Shown piece after piece: positions 7,180-16,045 of a stretch of DNA of 64,000 nucleotides. Source of the DNA: Marinobacter sp. AC-23 (GTDB lineage: Bacteria > Pseudomonadota > Gammaproteobacteria > Pseudomonadales > Oleiphilaceae); assembly GCF_001858325.1 (NCBI RefSeq), contig NZ_MBPP01000044.1, positions 1 through 64,000 on the forward strand, in the 5' to 3' direction. The notes under the pieces were generated by a model, which was not told where the DNA came from, searched no databases, and was given only the letters and a program-made list of their open reading frames with translations. The number at the start of each line of letters is the position of its first letter. The stretch's first letter is position 1. Made by a program: the position numbers and the translations under genes.

Positions 7180-7475
7180 GCGCCCCACGAACTACACCGG
7201 AATGATTTCGCCCTGATTCCATGGCAACAACTGGTTGCCATCATCGTCGGTTGTCGATGATGATGGCACTTTGATGAGTGCTTCCACCAGGCATGCTTAG
7301 GCCTCAAGACCATTGGCTAGCGCCATTTCGATCAGGTTATAGATTCTGGCGCTGGCGTGTGCATCCTTTAGCGCCTGGCTGAAGGGCCAGCTTTGCGGCC
7401 AATGACGAATGGGCGTGTGGCATTTTACACCGGGTTGTTATCCAACCAGATACGACCATCCGTCCGGAAAACGGT
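7180..7475 (-). pseudogene. IS66-family transposase (TnpC) C-terminal remnant
   Basis: The minus strand gives GRIWLDNNPV, RPFVIGRK, then ASARIYNLIEMALANGLE in a shifted frame, then VPSSSTTDDDGNQLLPWNQG. These are the conserved C-terminal steps of IS66 TnpC, including the LDNNPxEN motif, broken here by a stop (NPV then TAA) and by frameshifts. No open frame covers it. The debris starts about 30 bases after the Beta gene and so marks the right side of the AT-rich module. Confidence 0.75.
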
Positions 7476-7485
7476 CAGTTTGGGT

Positions 7486-7528
7486 GGTAATCCCCCCGTT
7501 TTAGTGGGGTGTTTTCGGGGGGATTACC
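7486..7528. repeat. Perfect 12-bp inverted repeat between IS66 debris and hupE
   Basis: GGTAATCCCCCC (7486-7497) and its exact complement (7517-7528) enclose 19 bases. There is no T-run on either side. It may be an IS end, or a stable 3' structure of the urease operon that ends at 7597. Confidence 0.5.
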
Positions 7529-7596
7529 ATGCCGGAGCCGACGTGAAGCCGGCTCCAATAGCCAGTAACATCGTAGAATGTTTTCCTGGCCAATTT

Positions 7597-8175
7597 TCAA
7601 CCAGCTACCAAAAAAGCCCCAACTGCTGCCACAACACCGCCCAACGTTCGGCCAACCCGGCTATCTGTCTTGAGCATCAAAGCACCAAGCCCACGCCCCA
7701 CACACGTCAACGCCACCGTAGCGATAGAGAACCCGGCAAGGTAAGCCACCAACGCCGCTCCGGCGGGCATTTCAGCTCCGTGCGCAAACCCATGAAACAC
7801 CATGAACGCCGCAACCAGGGAGCCGCCCACAGCGGTCGGCAGCTTGGCCATGGTGGCAATCAGAATACCTGCCAGCAGCACCGAAAGTGCGATACCGGTT
7901 TCCACGCCCGGCAGGCTCAAGCCGCCCCAGGCAATGCCAGCGCCGACGACCATGCCGCCGATGACGAACAGCGGTGTGCTGTTTTTTAGTGTGGCGGATT
8001 GGCGCACGCTCCAGAAGCCGATTGCGGCCATGGCCAGCAGATGATCCAGGCCCTGCATGGGGTGCAGCAGGCCGCTGGTGAAGCCGGTGCCTGCGTCGTG
8101 GCCGACGTGAGCAGAGGCCGCTGTCGCGGTAACCATCAGGCCGGTGGCCATCAGTACTCGGGTGATTGCTTTCAT
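7597..8175 (-). CDS. hupE: HupE/UreJ-family nickel permease
   Basis: A 192-residue membrane protein with a signal-like start (MKAITRVLMATGLMVTATAASA) and the HupE hallmark HPMQGLDHLLAMAAIGFW, followed by about five further hydrophobic segments and FHGFAHGAEMP. HupE/UreJ proteins bring nickel into the cell for urease or hydrogenase. It is the last gene of the urt-ure operon, 42 bases after ureG, and would supply Ni for the UreC centre. The start at 8175 follows AGGAG by 7 bases; an upstream TTG at 8196 lacks a ribosome site. Confidence 0.9.
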   Translation of the reverse strand: MKAITRVLMATGLMVTATAASAHVGHDAGTGFTSGLLHPMQGLDHLLAMAAIGFWSVRQSATLKNSTPLFVIGGMVVGAGIAWGGLSLPGVETGIALSVLLAGILIATMAKLPTAVGGSLVAAFMVFHGFAHGAEMPAGAALVAYLAGFSIATVALTCVGRGLGALMLKTDSRVGRTLGGVVAAVGAFLVAG

Positions 8176-8217
8176 AATGTTTCTCCTGGTTTTCAATAGA
8201 TTCTGTTCACCGGGCCT

Positions 8218-8856
8218 TCAGGCGGTTTCGGCAAGTTTTTCCGGGCGTCGTTCCGGCAGCATCCCGCGCTCCAGAATAAAGCTGATAATCGTCTCCAGCC
8301 CTACCCCGTCATAAAGGTTGGCAAACACAAACGGCCGTTCGCCGCGCATCTTTTTGGAGTCCCGCTCCATCACGTCCAGCGAGGCGTGGACGTATTCGGC
8401 GATGTCGATTTTGTTGATAATCAGCAGGTCGGATTTGGTGATGCCGGGGCCGCCTTTGCGGGGGATTTTGTCGCCGGCGGATACGTCGATCACGTACAAG
8501 GTGAGGTCAGACAGTTCCGGGCTGAAGGTGGCGGAAAGGTTGTCGCCACCGGATTCGACCATCACCAGTTCCAGATTCGGGTGTCGGCTTTGCAGGTCGT
8601 CGATGGCCGCCAGGTTCATGGAGGCATCTTCGCGGATGGCGGTGTGCGGGCAGCCGCCGGTTTCCACGCCCAGTATGCGGTCGGCTGGCAGGGCGTCGTG
8701 CTTGAGCAGGAAGTCGGCGTCTTCTCTTGTGTAGATGTCGTTGGTGACCACGGCTATGTCGTAGTGGTCTTTCAGGGCTTTGCACAGCTGGCGCAACAGG
8801 GCGGTCTTGCCGGAGCCTACCGGGCCACCTACTCCAACTCTCAAACAATGTTTCAT
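8218..8856 (-). CDS. ureG: Urease accessory GTPase UreG
   Basis: 212 residues, normal length. The P-loop is [12 protein letters not shown] at residues 10-21, the metal-binding segment [13 protein letters not shown] carries the conserved Cys-Pro-His, and [15 protein letters not shown] and NKID complete the SIMIBI GTPase core. UreG hydrolyses GTP to deliver Ni2+ to apo-urease with UreF and UreD. It lies 39 bases after ureF and 42 before hupE, on the same strand. Confidence 0.97.
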   Translation of the reverse strand: MKHCLRVGVGGPVGSGKTALLRQLCKALKDHYDIAVVTNDIYTREDADFLLKHDALPADRILGVETGGCPHTAIREDASMNLAAIDDLQSRHPNLELVMVESGGDNLSATFSPELSDLTLYVIDVSAGDKIPRKGGPGITKSDLLIINKIDIAEYVHASLDVMERDSKKMRGERPFVFANLYDGVGLETIISFILERGMLPERRPEKLAETA

Positions 8857-8895
8857 GGCGTGTTCTCCGTGTCTCTTGTAATCAGCGTTTGTTCT

Positions 8896-9597
8896 TCAGC
8901 TTCTGAAAAGCCGCGAATACTGGGTTTCGTGTAAGGCGCTGCCGAGGGCCAGGCCGGGCAATATCGGGCCAAGCTCTTCGTCGTCCCGCTGCAGGGCGGC
9001 TTCCACAGCCGTTACCAATAGCGGGCGCATGTGTTCAGTGATGCGTTGGGCGGCGGTATGGCCAAGGGGCAGCGCCTTGCAGGCAGCCGCCAGCTGATTT
9101 TCCAGCCAGGCCCAGGCGAAGCCGAGTAAGGTCAGGCGCTCGGGTACATTCCGGTGATGGGCCACCCAGGCGAACATGGTGATGTAGCCGGGTTCCTGCG
9201 GGATCAGGCTCGCATCCGGCAGCAGGCCCAGGTTGCGCAGCAGGGTGACCAATGCAGCGCCAAGGCGGGTGTCTTCGTCGCTCAGTTCGGCGGTTTCCCG
9301 GGTGGCGTGCAGCCAGTTGTTCCACTGTGCAATGGCTTTCGCATCGTCTACCGCCCAGGCGGTTTGCAAGCGCACCAGCAAAGGCAACTCGCAGCGGCTC
9401 AGGCCATCTTCCAGTACGCCTTCCAGCCATTGCTGCAAGTCTGTTTCGTTATTTACCCAACCCAGCTCAAAGGCACTTTCCAGACCCTGAGACCAGGCAA
9501 AAGCACCAATGGGCAGCGCAGGGCTGACCAGCTGCATCAGGCCCAGCAATGCCAAGTCGTTCGATGCGGCCGCTGGGCTGTTAATGGGAGTGAGCAT
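8896..9597 (-). CDS. ureF: Urease accessory protein UreF
   Basis: 233 residues. Recognisable by LVSPALPIGAFAWSQGLE near the N-terminus and by the all-helical body. UreF bridges UreD and UreG in the urease activation complex and gates GTP hydrolysis. I chose the ATG at 9597, giving MLTPINSP; longer frames add a sequence that is merely the shadow of ureE. The start lies inside the 3' end of ureE, a 17-base overlap, so translation is coupled. Confidence 0.95.
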   Translation of the reverse strand: MLTPINSPAAASNDLALLGLMQLVSPALPIGAFAWSQGLESAFELGWVNNETDLQQWLEGVLEDGLSRCELPLLVRLQTAWAVDDAKAIAQWNNWLHATRETAELSDEDTRLGAALVTLLRNLGLLPDASLIPQEPGYITMFAWVAHHRNVPERLTLLGFAWAWLENQLAAACKALPLGHTAAQRITEHMRPLLVTAVEAALQRDDEELGPILPGLALGSALHETQYSRLFRS

Positions 9598-10081
9598 GGT
9601 GATGGCCGTGCCCGTGGCTGTGGCCGCTATCGGCTTTTCCGGTCTGCGCATAGGCACCCGGTTCGGGATCAAAGGATGCCGTGTGATGAACAACCTCAGC
9701 ACCCAGATGCTCGGCCAGTTCTTCCAGCACATGGTCTGGCGGAAAGCGAACCCAGCCGCCCTGATCATTCTCACCGATGGCGAGAGAGACGTGGCGATTG
9801 CCGAGGTGATAGCACAACCGCGCCAGCGGCAGGCCGGCTTCTATGCGGGCGGTTACCACGGGCTCTTCCGCTGCGCGGATGCGGATGATTTCGCCAGTTC
9901 TGGCTTGCAGCAGGTCGCCGTCTCGCAGCACCGGGCCGCGATCCAGAAACAGGCCAACGTCCTGGCTGGTTTCTGTGGTGGTGCGCAACCGGCCCCGCAT
10001 GCGCAGTTCGTAGGGCAGAGTCAGGTTGTCGTGGATTTCGGAAGTTTCCACGTTGGTGATACGTTTAATCAGTTCCAGCAT
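9581..10081 (-). CDS. ureE: Urease nickel metallochaperone UreE
   Basis: 166 residues. The N-terminal part carries LPYELRMRGRLRTTTETSQDVGLFLDRGPVL, the UreE peptide-binding domain, and the middle has CYHLGNRH with the dimer-interface nickel histidine. The tail is a His-rich run (GHSHGHGHHHAHSH), which in UreE stores extra Ni2+. It hands nickel to UreG. It overlaps ureF by 17 bases. Confidence 0.96.
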   Translation of the reverse strand: MLELIKRITNVETSEIHDNLTLPYELRMRGRLRTTTETSQDVGLFLDRGPVLRDGDLLQARTGEIIRIRAAEEPVVTARIEAGLPLARLCYHLGNRHVSLAIGENDQGGWVRFPPDHVLEELAEHLGAEVVHHTASFDPEPGAYAQTGKADSGHSHGHGHHHAHSH

Positions 10082-10101
10082 AAGGTTCTCCGGTTTCCGG
10101 C

Positions 10102-11804
10102 TCAGAACAAGTGGTAGCGCTGGGCCAGCGGCAGTTCAGAGGCCGGCTCACAGGTAAGCAGTTCGCCGTTTGCGTGCACTTCGTAGGTTTGCGGGTCTAC
10201 GGTGATGTGCGGGCAGGCGTCGTTCAGTTTCATATCGCTCTTGCGCACCTGCCGCACGTTCTTGCAGGCCGCCAGCGGGCTGTCCAGGCCCAGTTCTTTG
10301 CCAATGCCCGCATCCAATGCAGCCTGGCTGACGAACGTCAGGCGCGTGGCACTGGCGGCTTTGCCGAAGGCACCAAACATAAGCCGATAATGCACGGGCT
10401 GGGGCGTGGGGATTGAGGCGTTGGGATCGCCCATGGGCGCAGCTGCAATCATGCCGCCCTTCACAATGAGGCCGGTTTTACGCCGAAAAACGCCGGGTTC
10501 CAAAGCACCAGGTCCGCCAGCTTGCCCACTTCTACCGAGCCCACTTCGTGGCCAATGCCGTGGGTGATGGCGGGGTTGATGGTGTACTTGGCAATGTAGC
10601 GTTTGGCGCGAAAGTTGTCGGCGCCCAGGCTTTCATCTTGCGGCAGCAGGCCACGCTGAACTTTCATCTTGTGGGCGGTTTGCCAGGTGCGGCACACCAC
10701 TTCCCCTACCCGGCCCATGGCCTGGGAATCAGAGGCGATCATCGAGATAACGCCCAGGTCATGCAGGATATCTTCCGCTGCGATGGTCTCGCGGCGAATG
10801 CGTGAATCGGCGAAGGCGACGTCTTCCGGGATGTTGGGGTCCAGGTGGTGGCACACCATCAGCATGTCGAGGTGTTCGTCGATGGTGTTCACGGTGTAGG
10901 GCCGCGTCGGGTTGGTGGACGACGGCAGCACGTAGGGTTTGGAGCAGGCGGTGATGATGTCCGGCGCGTGGCCGCCTCCGGCACCTTCGGTGTGGTAGGT
11001 GTGGATGCAGCGCTCTTTGAACGCGGCGAGGGTGTCTTCCACGAAGCCGGATTCGTTTAGGGTGTCGGTGTGAATGGCCACCTGTACGTCGTATTTATCC
11101 GCCACGGTGAGGCAGTTGTCGATGGAAGCTGGGGTGGTGCCCCAGTCTTCGTGCAGTTTCAAGCCGATGGCACCGGCTTTAATTTGCAGCTCCAGAGCTT
11201 CGGGCAGGCTGGTGTTGCCTTTGCCCAGGAAGCCGATGTTCATGGGCTGGCTGTCGACGGCCTGGAGCATTTTGCCCATGTGCCAGGCACCGGGTGTGCA
11301 GGTGGTGGCGTTGGTGCCGGTGGCCGGGCCGGTGCCGCCGCCAAGCATGGTGGTAATGCCGCTCATGAGGGCTTCTTCAATCTGCTGCGGGCAAATGAAG
11401 TGGATGTGAGAGTCGATGCCACCGGCGGTGAGAATTTTGCCTTCGCCGGCGATGATTTCGGTGCCGGGGCCGATGACAATGGTGACGTCTGGCTGGGTGT
11501 CGGGGTTGCCGGCTTTGCCGATGGCGGCGATACGGCCGTTTTGCAGGCCAATGTCGGCTTTAACAATGCCCCACCAATCCAGAATCAATGCATTGGTGAT
11601 AACAGTGTCCATCACGGTGTCGTCGGCGCGCTGGCTTTGGCCCATGCCATCGCGGATGACTTTGCCGCCGCCGAATTTTACTTCGTCGCCGTAGTGGGTG
11701 TGGTCTTTCTCGACCTCAATCCACAGTTCGGTATCACCCAGCCGCACGCGATCGCCCACGGTGGGGCCGTACATGTCGGCGTAGGCTTGCCTTGTTATTT
11801 TCAT
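10102..11804 (-). pseudogene. ureC: Urease alpha (catalytic) subunit, one-base frameshift
   Basis: All expected motifs are present: [14 protein letters not shown] (nickel His pair), [12 protein letters not shown] with the carbamylated Lys, a [20 protein letters not shown] active-site flap, and the C-terminal RRKTG..., [20 protein letters not shown]. The frame breaks at about 10471-10475, where GTAAAACCGGCC should read with three Gs to give VKPGLIVKGG. The span is 1703 bp, and adding one base gives exactly the 567 codons plus stop of a normal UreC. All flanking urease genes are intact, so a sequencing deletion is much likelier than a dead urease. Its ATG overlaps the ureB stop. Confidence 0.93.
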
Positions 11805-12118
11805 GTCTGCGCCTCCAGTTTGCCCATAACGTCGCCCCGGAAACCGTAGATCTCGCGATGGCCTGCAAAAGGAATCAAAGTGACCTGCCGCGACTGGCCC
11901 GGCTCGAAACGAATGGCCGTGCCAGCGGCGACGTCCAGCCGGTAGCCTTTTGCTTTAACCCGATCGAAAATCAACGCGGGATTCGCCTCGGCAAAGTGGT
12001 AGTGGGAGCCGATCTGAATCGGGCGGTCGCCGGTGTTGGCGACGTCGATGGTGATGCGTTCGCGGCCTTCGCAGAGTTCGATATCGCCGTCTTTGAGCTG
12101 GTATTCACCGGGAATCAT
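11801..12118 (-). CDS. ureB: Urease beta subunit
   Basis: 105 residues starting [11 protein letters not shown], with the family signatures [20 protein letters not shown] and [16 protein letters not shown]. UreB forms part of the (UreABC)3 enzyme that hydrolyses urea to ammonia and carbamate. A GAGGTG ribosome site precedes the ATG at 12118; an upstream in-frame start at 12136 would overlap ureA and adds MFEVRA, which is not typical. It overlaps ureC by 4 bases. Confidence 0.96.
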   Translation of the reverse strand: MIPGEYQLKDGDIELCEGRERITIDVANTGDRPIQIGSHYHFAEANPALIFDRVKAKGYRLDVAAGTAIRFEPGQSRQVTLIPFAGHREIYGFRGDVMGKLEAQT

Positions 12119-12128
12119 GGCGCGCACC

Positions 12129-12431
12129 TCAAACAATGGGGTTGTGGACGGTGACGAGTTTGGTGCCGTCCGGGAAGGTCGCTTCCACCTGCACTTCCGG
12201 GATCATGTCGGCGATGCCATCCATTACGTCGTCGCGGGTCAGAATCTCCGCGCCGCTGCTCATCAGCTCCGCGACGGACTGCCCTGCTCTGGCGCCCTCC
12301 ATGATTTCAGCGCTGATCAGGGCGATGGCTTCCGGGTAGTTCAGTTTCAGGCCCCGGGCTTTGCGGCGTTCGGCCAGCAGACCGGCGGTGAACAGCATCA
12401 GTTTGTCTTTGTCTCTGGGCGTCAATTCCAT
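12129..12431 (-). CDS. ureA: Urease gamma subunit
   Basis: 100 residues, the standard length. [23 protein letters not shown] at the start and the [18 protein letters not shown] end are diagnostic for UreA. It is the first structural subunit in the usual A-B-C order, 29 bases after ureD and 10 bases before ureB. Confidence 0.97.
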   Translation of the reverse strand: MELTPRDKDKLMLFTAGLLAERRKARGLKLNYPEAIALISAEIMEGARAGQSVAELMSSGAEILTRDDVMDGIADMIPEVQVEATFPDGTKLVTVHNPIV

Positions 12432-12460
12432 GGTTTATCACTCCGCTATGCGCATGTTGT

Positions 12461-13384
12461 TCAGGTCAGCCAGATTCGGGGAACGCTGGCAGGCTGGCCG
12501 GTGAGCTTTGGCCTGAGCAGTTCCCAGGCTTGTTGGCAAAGCGCCCAGGCTTCGTTTCTTTCCTGCCCCAGATAGCGCAGCAGCAATACGCCACGGCGCC
12601 GAGTGACGGCCCATCGCGGGTTCGCTGGCAGGGCTTCCCGCAGCGCTTCAATAGCACCACTTTCATCTTCCAGGCCGACAACCCACAGGGTGGCCTGTAC
12701 GGTAGCGCCGCCTTGGCCCCAATGGCCTTTGAACCGGGGATGTGCGGGGTCCATAAGCTGGCGCTCAAGCCACAGTGGGCGGCCGCCCAGCAGCAGGCGA
12801 AAACGTTGTTCCAGGTGGCCGGAGACAAACGGCAAATTGCTGGCCGGGCGGCCGAGGGCGAGGATTTCCCAGCCGATGCATTTGGCGCCAGTTTGCAGTT
12901 CGATGGTGGTGGTCTGTTCGCCCCGGGAGCCATCAAATGCGAGGGTTTCCTGGGGCAGGTATTCGAGGATGCCGTTGTTAGCTACCTGCAGGCGGGTGTG
13001 CTGCCCCCAGGCAACGCCGTGGCTATCGGCTTTGTAGAGCTTGGCGGCGGCAGGCGTGGTTAGCAGCACATGGGCGCCCTCTCCCACCGAGGCCTCGATG
13101 CGAAGCTCGTCACCGCTGACCAACCCGCCGGGCGGGTGCAACAGGTAAACGTGGCAGCAGCCGTTTCGCCCTTCCGGATAGAACGGCCGCTGCACTCTTA
13201 ACGGGCCATGGTGTTTTCGGTGCGCCAGACGTGTAACCGGTTTGCTCTCTTCCCCCCTTACCACTTCCGCTCGTGCTTCAAAGCCAAGAGACAAGCCGGC
13301 AGCCCAGCGTCGCTCCAGATCGAATCGGTGTCCCGAGCCCTGATCTGGTTGGCGGCACTGTTCTACCCGTTGGAAAGCCGTCAT
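12461..13384 (-). CDS. ureD: Urease accessory protein UreD (UreH)
   Basis: 307 residues. LRVQRPFYPEG, HPPGGLVSGDEL, TTPAAAKLYKA, LEYLPQETLAFDG and LGRPASN follow the family order. UreD binds apo-urease directly and passes nickel from UreG. Its ATG overlaps the urtE stop in ATGA, so translation couples the urea transporter genes to the urease genes. Confidence 0.96.
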   Translation of the reverse strand: MTAFQRVEQCRQPDQGSGHRFDLERRWAAGLSLGFEARAEVVRGEESKPVTRLAHRKHHGPLRVQRPFYPEGRNGCCHVYLLHPPGGLVSGDELRIEASVGEGAHVLLTTPAAAKLYKADSHGVAWGQHTRLQVANNGILEYLPQETLAFDGSRGEQTTTIELQTGAKCIGWEILALGRPASNLPFVSGHLEQRFRLLLGGRPLWLERQLMDPAHPRFKGHWGQGGATVQATLWVVGLEDESGAIEALREALPANPRWAVTRRRGVLLLRYLGQERNEAWALCQQAWELLRPKLTGQPASVPRIWLT

Positions 13385-14097
13385 ACCGTCAGGTGCTTTT
13401 TGATCAGCTCATCGGTCAGGCCGGCGATCTCTCCCTCGGCCACTCGGCGGCCCCGATCAAGGATGGCGAAGCGGTCGGCGTATTTGCGGGCAAACGGCAG
13501 CTTTTGCTCCACCAACAACACGGTGAGGCCGTCTTCCTTGATCAGCTTGCGGATAACCTCGCCAATCTGGGCGACGATGTTGGGCTGAATGCCTTCCCCC
13601 GGTTCGTCGAGGATCAGTAGGCGGGGTTCGATCACCAGCGCACGGCCAATGGCGAGCTGTTGCTGTTGGCCGCCGGAAAGGTCGCCGCCCCGGCGGTGGC
13701 GCATCTCTTTCAGTACCGGAAACAACTCGTACACCCGTGCGGGGATTACCTTGCAGCCGTCTTTGCGCACGGCCAGGCCGGTGCGGAGGTTTTCTTCCAC
13801 GGTCAGCAGCGGGAAAATCTGCCGGCCCTGGGGCACATAACCAATGCCGAGGCGGGCACGGTCTTCTATTTTCTTTTGGGCGAGTTCCACGTCCTTGGCG
13901 AACACGAGGGAGCCGCTTTTTACGCTTTCCTCGCCCATGATGCATTTCATCAGAGTAGTCTTGCCCACGCCGTTTCGCCCCATCACGCAGGTGCACTGGC
14001 CCTGGGGTACGTCCAGTTCCAGATCCCAGAGAGTGTGGCTTTCGCCGTAATACTGGTTGAGCTTGTCGATCTTCAGCATCAGGCTTTCAGTTGGCAT
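13381..14097 (-). CDS. urtE: Urea ABC transporter ATPase UrtE
   Basis: 238 residues. Walker A is GRNGVGKTT at 40-48, the signature is DLSGGQQQQLAIG, and Walker B is LLILDEPGEGIQPN, the last phrase being characteristic of UrtE. This is the LivF-like ATPase of the high-affinity urea importer. A GGAGGAAG site lies 6 bases before the ATG at 14097, which overlaps the urtD stop by one base. Confidence 0.95.
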   Translation of the reverse strand: MPTESLMLKIDKLNQYYGESHTLWDLELDVPQGQCTCVMGRNGVGKTTLMKCIMGEESVKSGSLVFAKDVELAQKKIEDRARLGIGYVPQGRQIFPLLTVEENLRTGLAVRKDGCKVIPARVYELFPVLKEMRHRRGGDLSGGQQQQLAIGRALVIEPRLLILDEPGEGIQPNIVAQIGEVIRKLIKEDGLTVLLVEQKLPFARKYADRFAILDRGRRVAEGEIAGLTDELIKKHLTV

Positions 14098-14921
14098 CAG
14101 GCTTCCTCCCCGAGATATACCTTGATCACTTCCGGGTCGTTTGAGACCTGGTCCATTGAGCCTTCCGCCAGCACGCTGCCCTGATGCAGAACGGTGACTT
14201 TGCGGGCGATGGAGCGCACAAAGCCCATATCGTGCTCTACCACCACCACCGATTGTTTGCCGGCCAGACTGGTAAGCAGTTCGGCGGTACGTTCCATTTC
14301 CTGTTCGGTCATGCCGGCGACCGGCTCATCCACCAGCAGCAGGCGCGGCTTCTGCATCAGTAGCATGCCAATCTCCAGCCACTGTTTCTGACCGTGGGAG
14401 AGGATGCCGGCGAGGGCCTGGCGCAGCTCTTTCAGGCCAATCATTTCCAGCACTTCATCGATGCGATCCCGGTATTCCGGTGTCATCAGTGCAGTCAGCG
14501 TCGGGAACACCCGCTTGTCCGCCGCCATGGCCAGTTCCAGATTCTCGAACACCGTCAGCGCTTCAAATACCGTGGGCTTCTGGAACTTGCGACCGATGCC
14601 GAGGGAGGCGATGTCTGGCTCGCTCAGGGTGAGCAGGTTGTGGCGGCTGCCAAACCACACCGAGCCGGTGTCCGGGCGGGTTTTGCCGGTAATGATGTCC
14701 ATCATGGTGGTTTTGCCGGCGCCGTTAGGGCCGATGATGCAGCGCAGTTCACCGTCGTCGATGGTGAGGTTGAGATTGTTGATGGCCTTGAAGCCATCAA
14801 AGCTCACGTTCACATCTTCCAGGTACAGAATGGGGCCGTGCCGCACGTCCACAGGGGACTGTGCTGGCGCAAGAAATTCAAATACCCTATCCCTGTTGGT
14901 CAGTTCCTGAAGAATGCTCAT
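14097..14921 (-). CDS. urtD: Urea ABC transporter ATPase UrtD
   Basis: 274 residues. Walker A is GPNGAGKTT at 64-72, the signature is LSHGQKQWLEIG, and Walker B is LLLVDEPVAGM. The SHGQKQWLE variant and the ILYLEDVNVSFDGFKA start are typical of UrtD, the LivG-like partner of UrtE. It overlaps urtC by 4 bases. Confidence 0.95.
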   Translation of the reverse strand: MSILQELTNRDRVFEFLAPAQSPVDVRHGPILYLEDVNVSFDGFKAINNLNLTIDDGELRCIIGPNGAGKTTMMDIITGKTRPDTGSVWFGSRHNLLTLSEPDIASLGIGRKFQKPTVFEALTVFENLELAMAADKRVFPTLTALMTPEYRDRIDEVLEMIGLKELRQALAGILSHGQKQWLEIGMLLMQKPRLLLVDEPVAGMTEQEMERTAELLTSLAGKQSVVVVEHDMGFVRSIARKVTVLHQGSVLAEGSMDQVSNDPEVIKVYLGEEA

Positions 14922-16042
14922 GCGGTAGCCTCCTTCGCCGGGGGCGTGTTACTGGCGTCGCTGGACTTCCGTGGTTTGAACAAGAGGCCGGCAATGCCTT
15001 TGGGCAGGAACACGGTCACCAGAACAAACAGACCACCGAGGGCAAACAACCAGGCATCGGGCATGATGCCGGTGAACACGGTTTTGCCGTAGTTCACCAA
15101 TATCGCCCCAATGACGGCGCCGTATAGCGTGGCGCGGCCACCCAGTGCCACCCAGACCACCACTTCGATGGAGAACAGCGGCGAGAATTCGCTGGGGTTG
15201 ATGATGCCCACCTGGGGCACATACAGCGCACCTGCCACACCTGCCAGCATGGCGGAGACCACAAACACGAACAGCTGCACCCGCTCCACCCGATAACCAA
15301 GGAAGCGTGTGCGTGCCTCGGCATCCCTACAGGCAACACTCACGCGGCCCAGTTTGCTGGTCACAATGCCGCGGCAGATAAGGTAACCCATGGCCAGCGC
15401 AATGCCGGTGGCGATAAACAGCCCAAGCCGGGTGGCATCGGTGCGCAGATCAAAGCCGAGCATGTCCTTGAAATCCGTCAGGCCGTTGTTGCCGCCAAGG
15501 CCCATCTCATTGCGGAAGAAGGCCAGCATCAGCGCAAAGGTCAGCGCCTGCGTGATGATAGACAGGTATACACCGGTCACCCGTGAGCGAAAGGCCAGGA
15601 AGCCAAACACCAGGGCAAGAATCCCCGGCGCCAGCAGAACCATCACAAAGGCGAACCAGGCCATGTCGAAACCCAGCCAGTACCAAGGCAGTTCCTGCCA
15701 GTTCAGGAACACCATGAAATCCGGCAGCAACGGGTCGCCGTAGACGCCGCGATCGCCAATCTGGCGCATCAGGTACATGCCCATGGCGTAGCCACCCAGG
15801 GCAAAGAAAGCGCCGTGGCCCAGGCTGAGGATACCGAGGTAGCCCCACACCAGATCCACCGCCACCGCCAGCAATGCGTAGCACAGATACTTGCCCAGCA
15901 GCGTAACGGTGTAGGCGCTTACGTATAGGGCGCTGTCCTGCGGCATGAACACATGCAGCACACTGACAAGCGCCAGGGAGGCGAAGAGCACGCCCAGGAA
16001 AATTCGAGTTGAACGCTCCTGCAAGGGTCTCATTAACCACAT
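14918..16042 (-). CDS. urtC: Urea ABC transporter permease UrtC
   Basis: 374 residues with about nine hydrophobic segments and the LivM-type motif DLVWGYLGILSLGHGAFFALGGYAMGMYL. GRVSVACRDAEARTRFLGYRVERVQ is the conserved coupling loop facing the ATPases. It forms the membrane channel with UrtB, whose stop lies 3 bases upstream. Confidence 0.95.
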   Translation of the reverse strand: MWLMRPLQERSTRIFLGVLFASLALVSVLHVFMPQDSALYVSAYTVTLLGKYLCYALLAVAVDLVWGYLGILSLGHGAFFALGGYAMGMYLMRQIGDRGVYGDPLLPDFMVFLNWQELPWYWLGFDMAWFAFVMVLLAPGILALVFGFLAFRSRVTGVYLSIITQALTFALMLAFFRNEMGLGGNNGLTDFKDMLGFDLRTDATRLGLFIATGIALAMGYLICRGIVTSKLGRVSVACRDAEARTRFLGYRVERVQLFVFVVSAMLAGVAGALYVPQVGIINPSEFSPLFSIEVVVWVALGGRATLYGAVIGAILVNYGKTVFTGIMPDAWLFALGGLFVLVTVFLPKGIAGLLFKPRKSSDASNTPPAKEATA

Positions 16043-16045
16043 ACC

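Noticed and set aside
9509..10117. Long plus-strand frames across the urease genes
   Set aside because: High-GC shadows of ureE, ureF and ureC; the minus-strand proteins are unmistakable.
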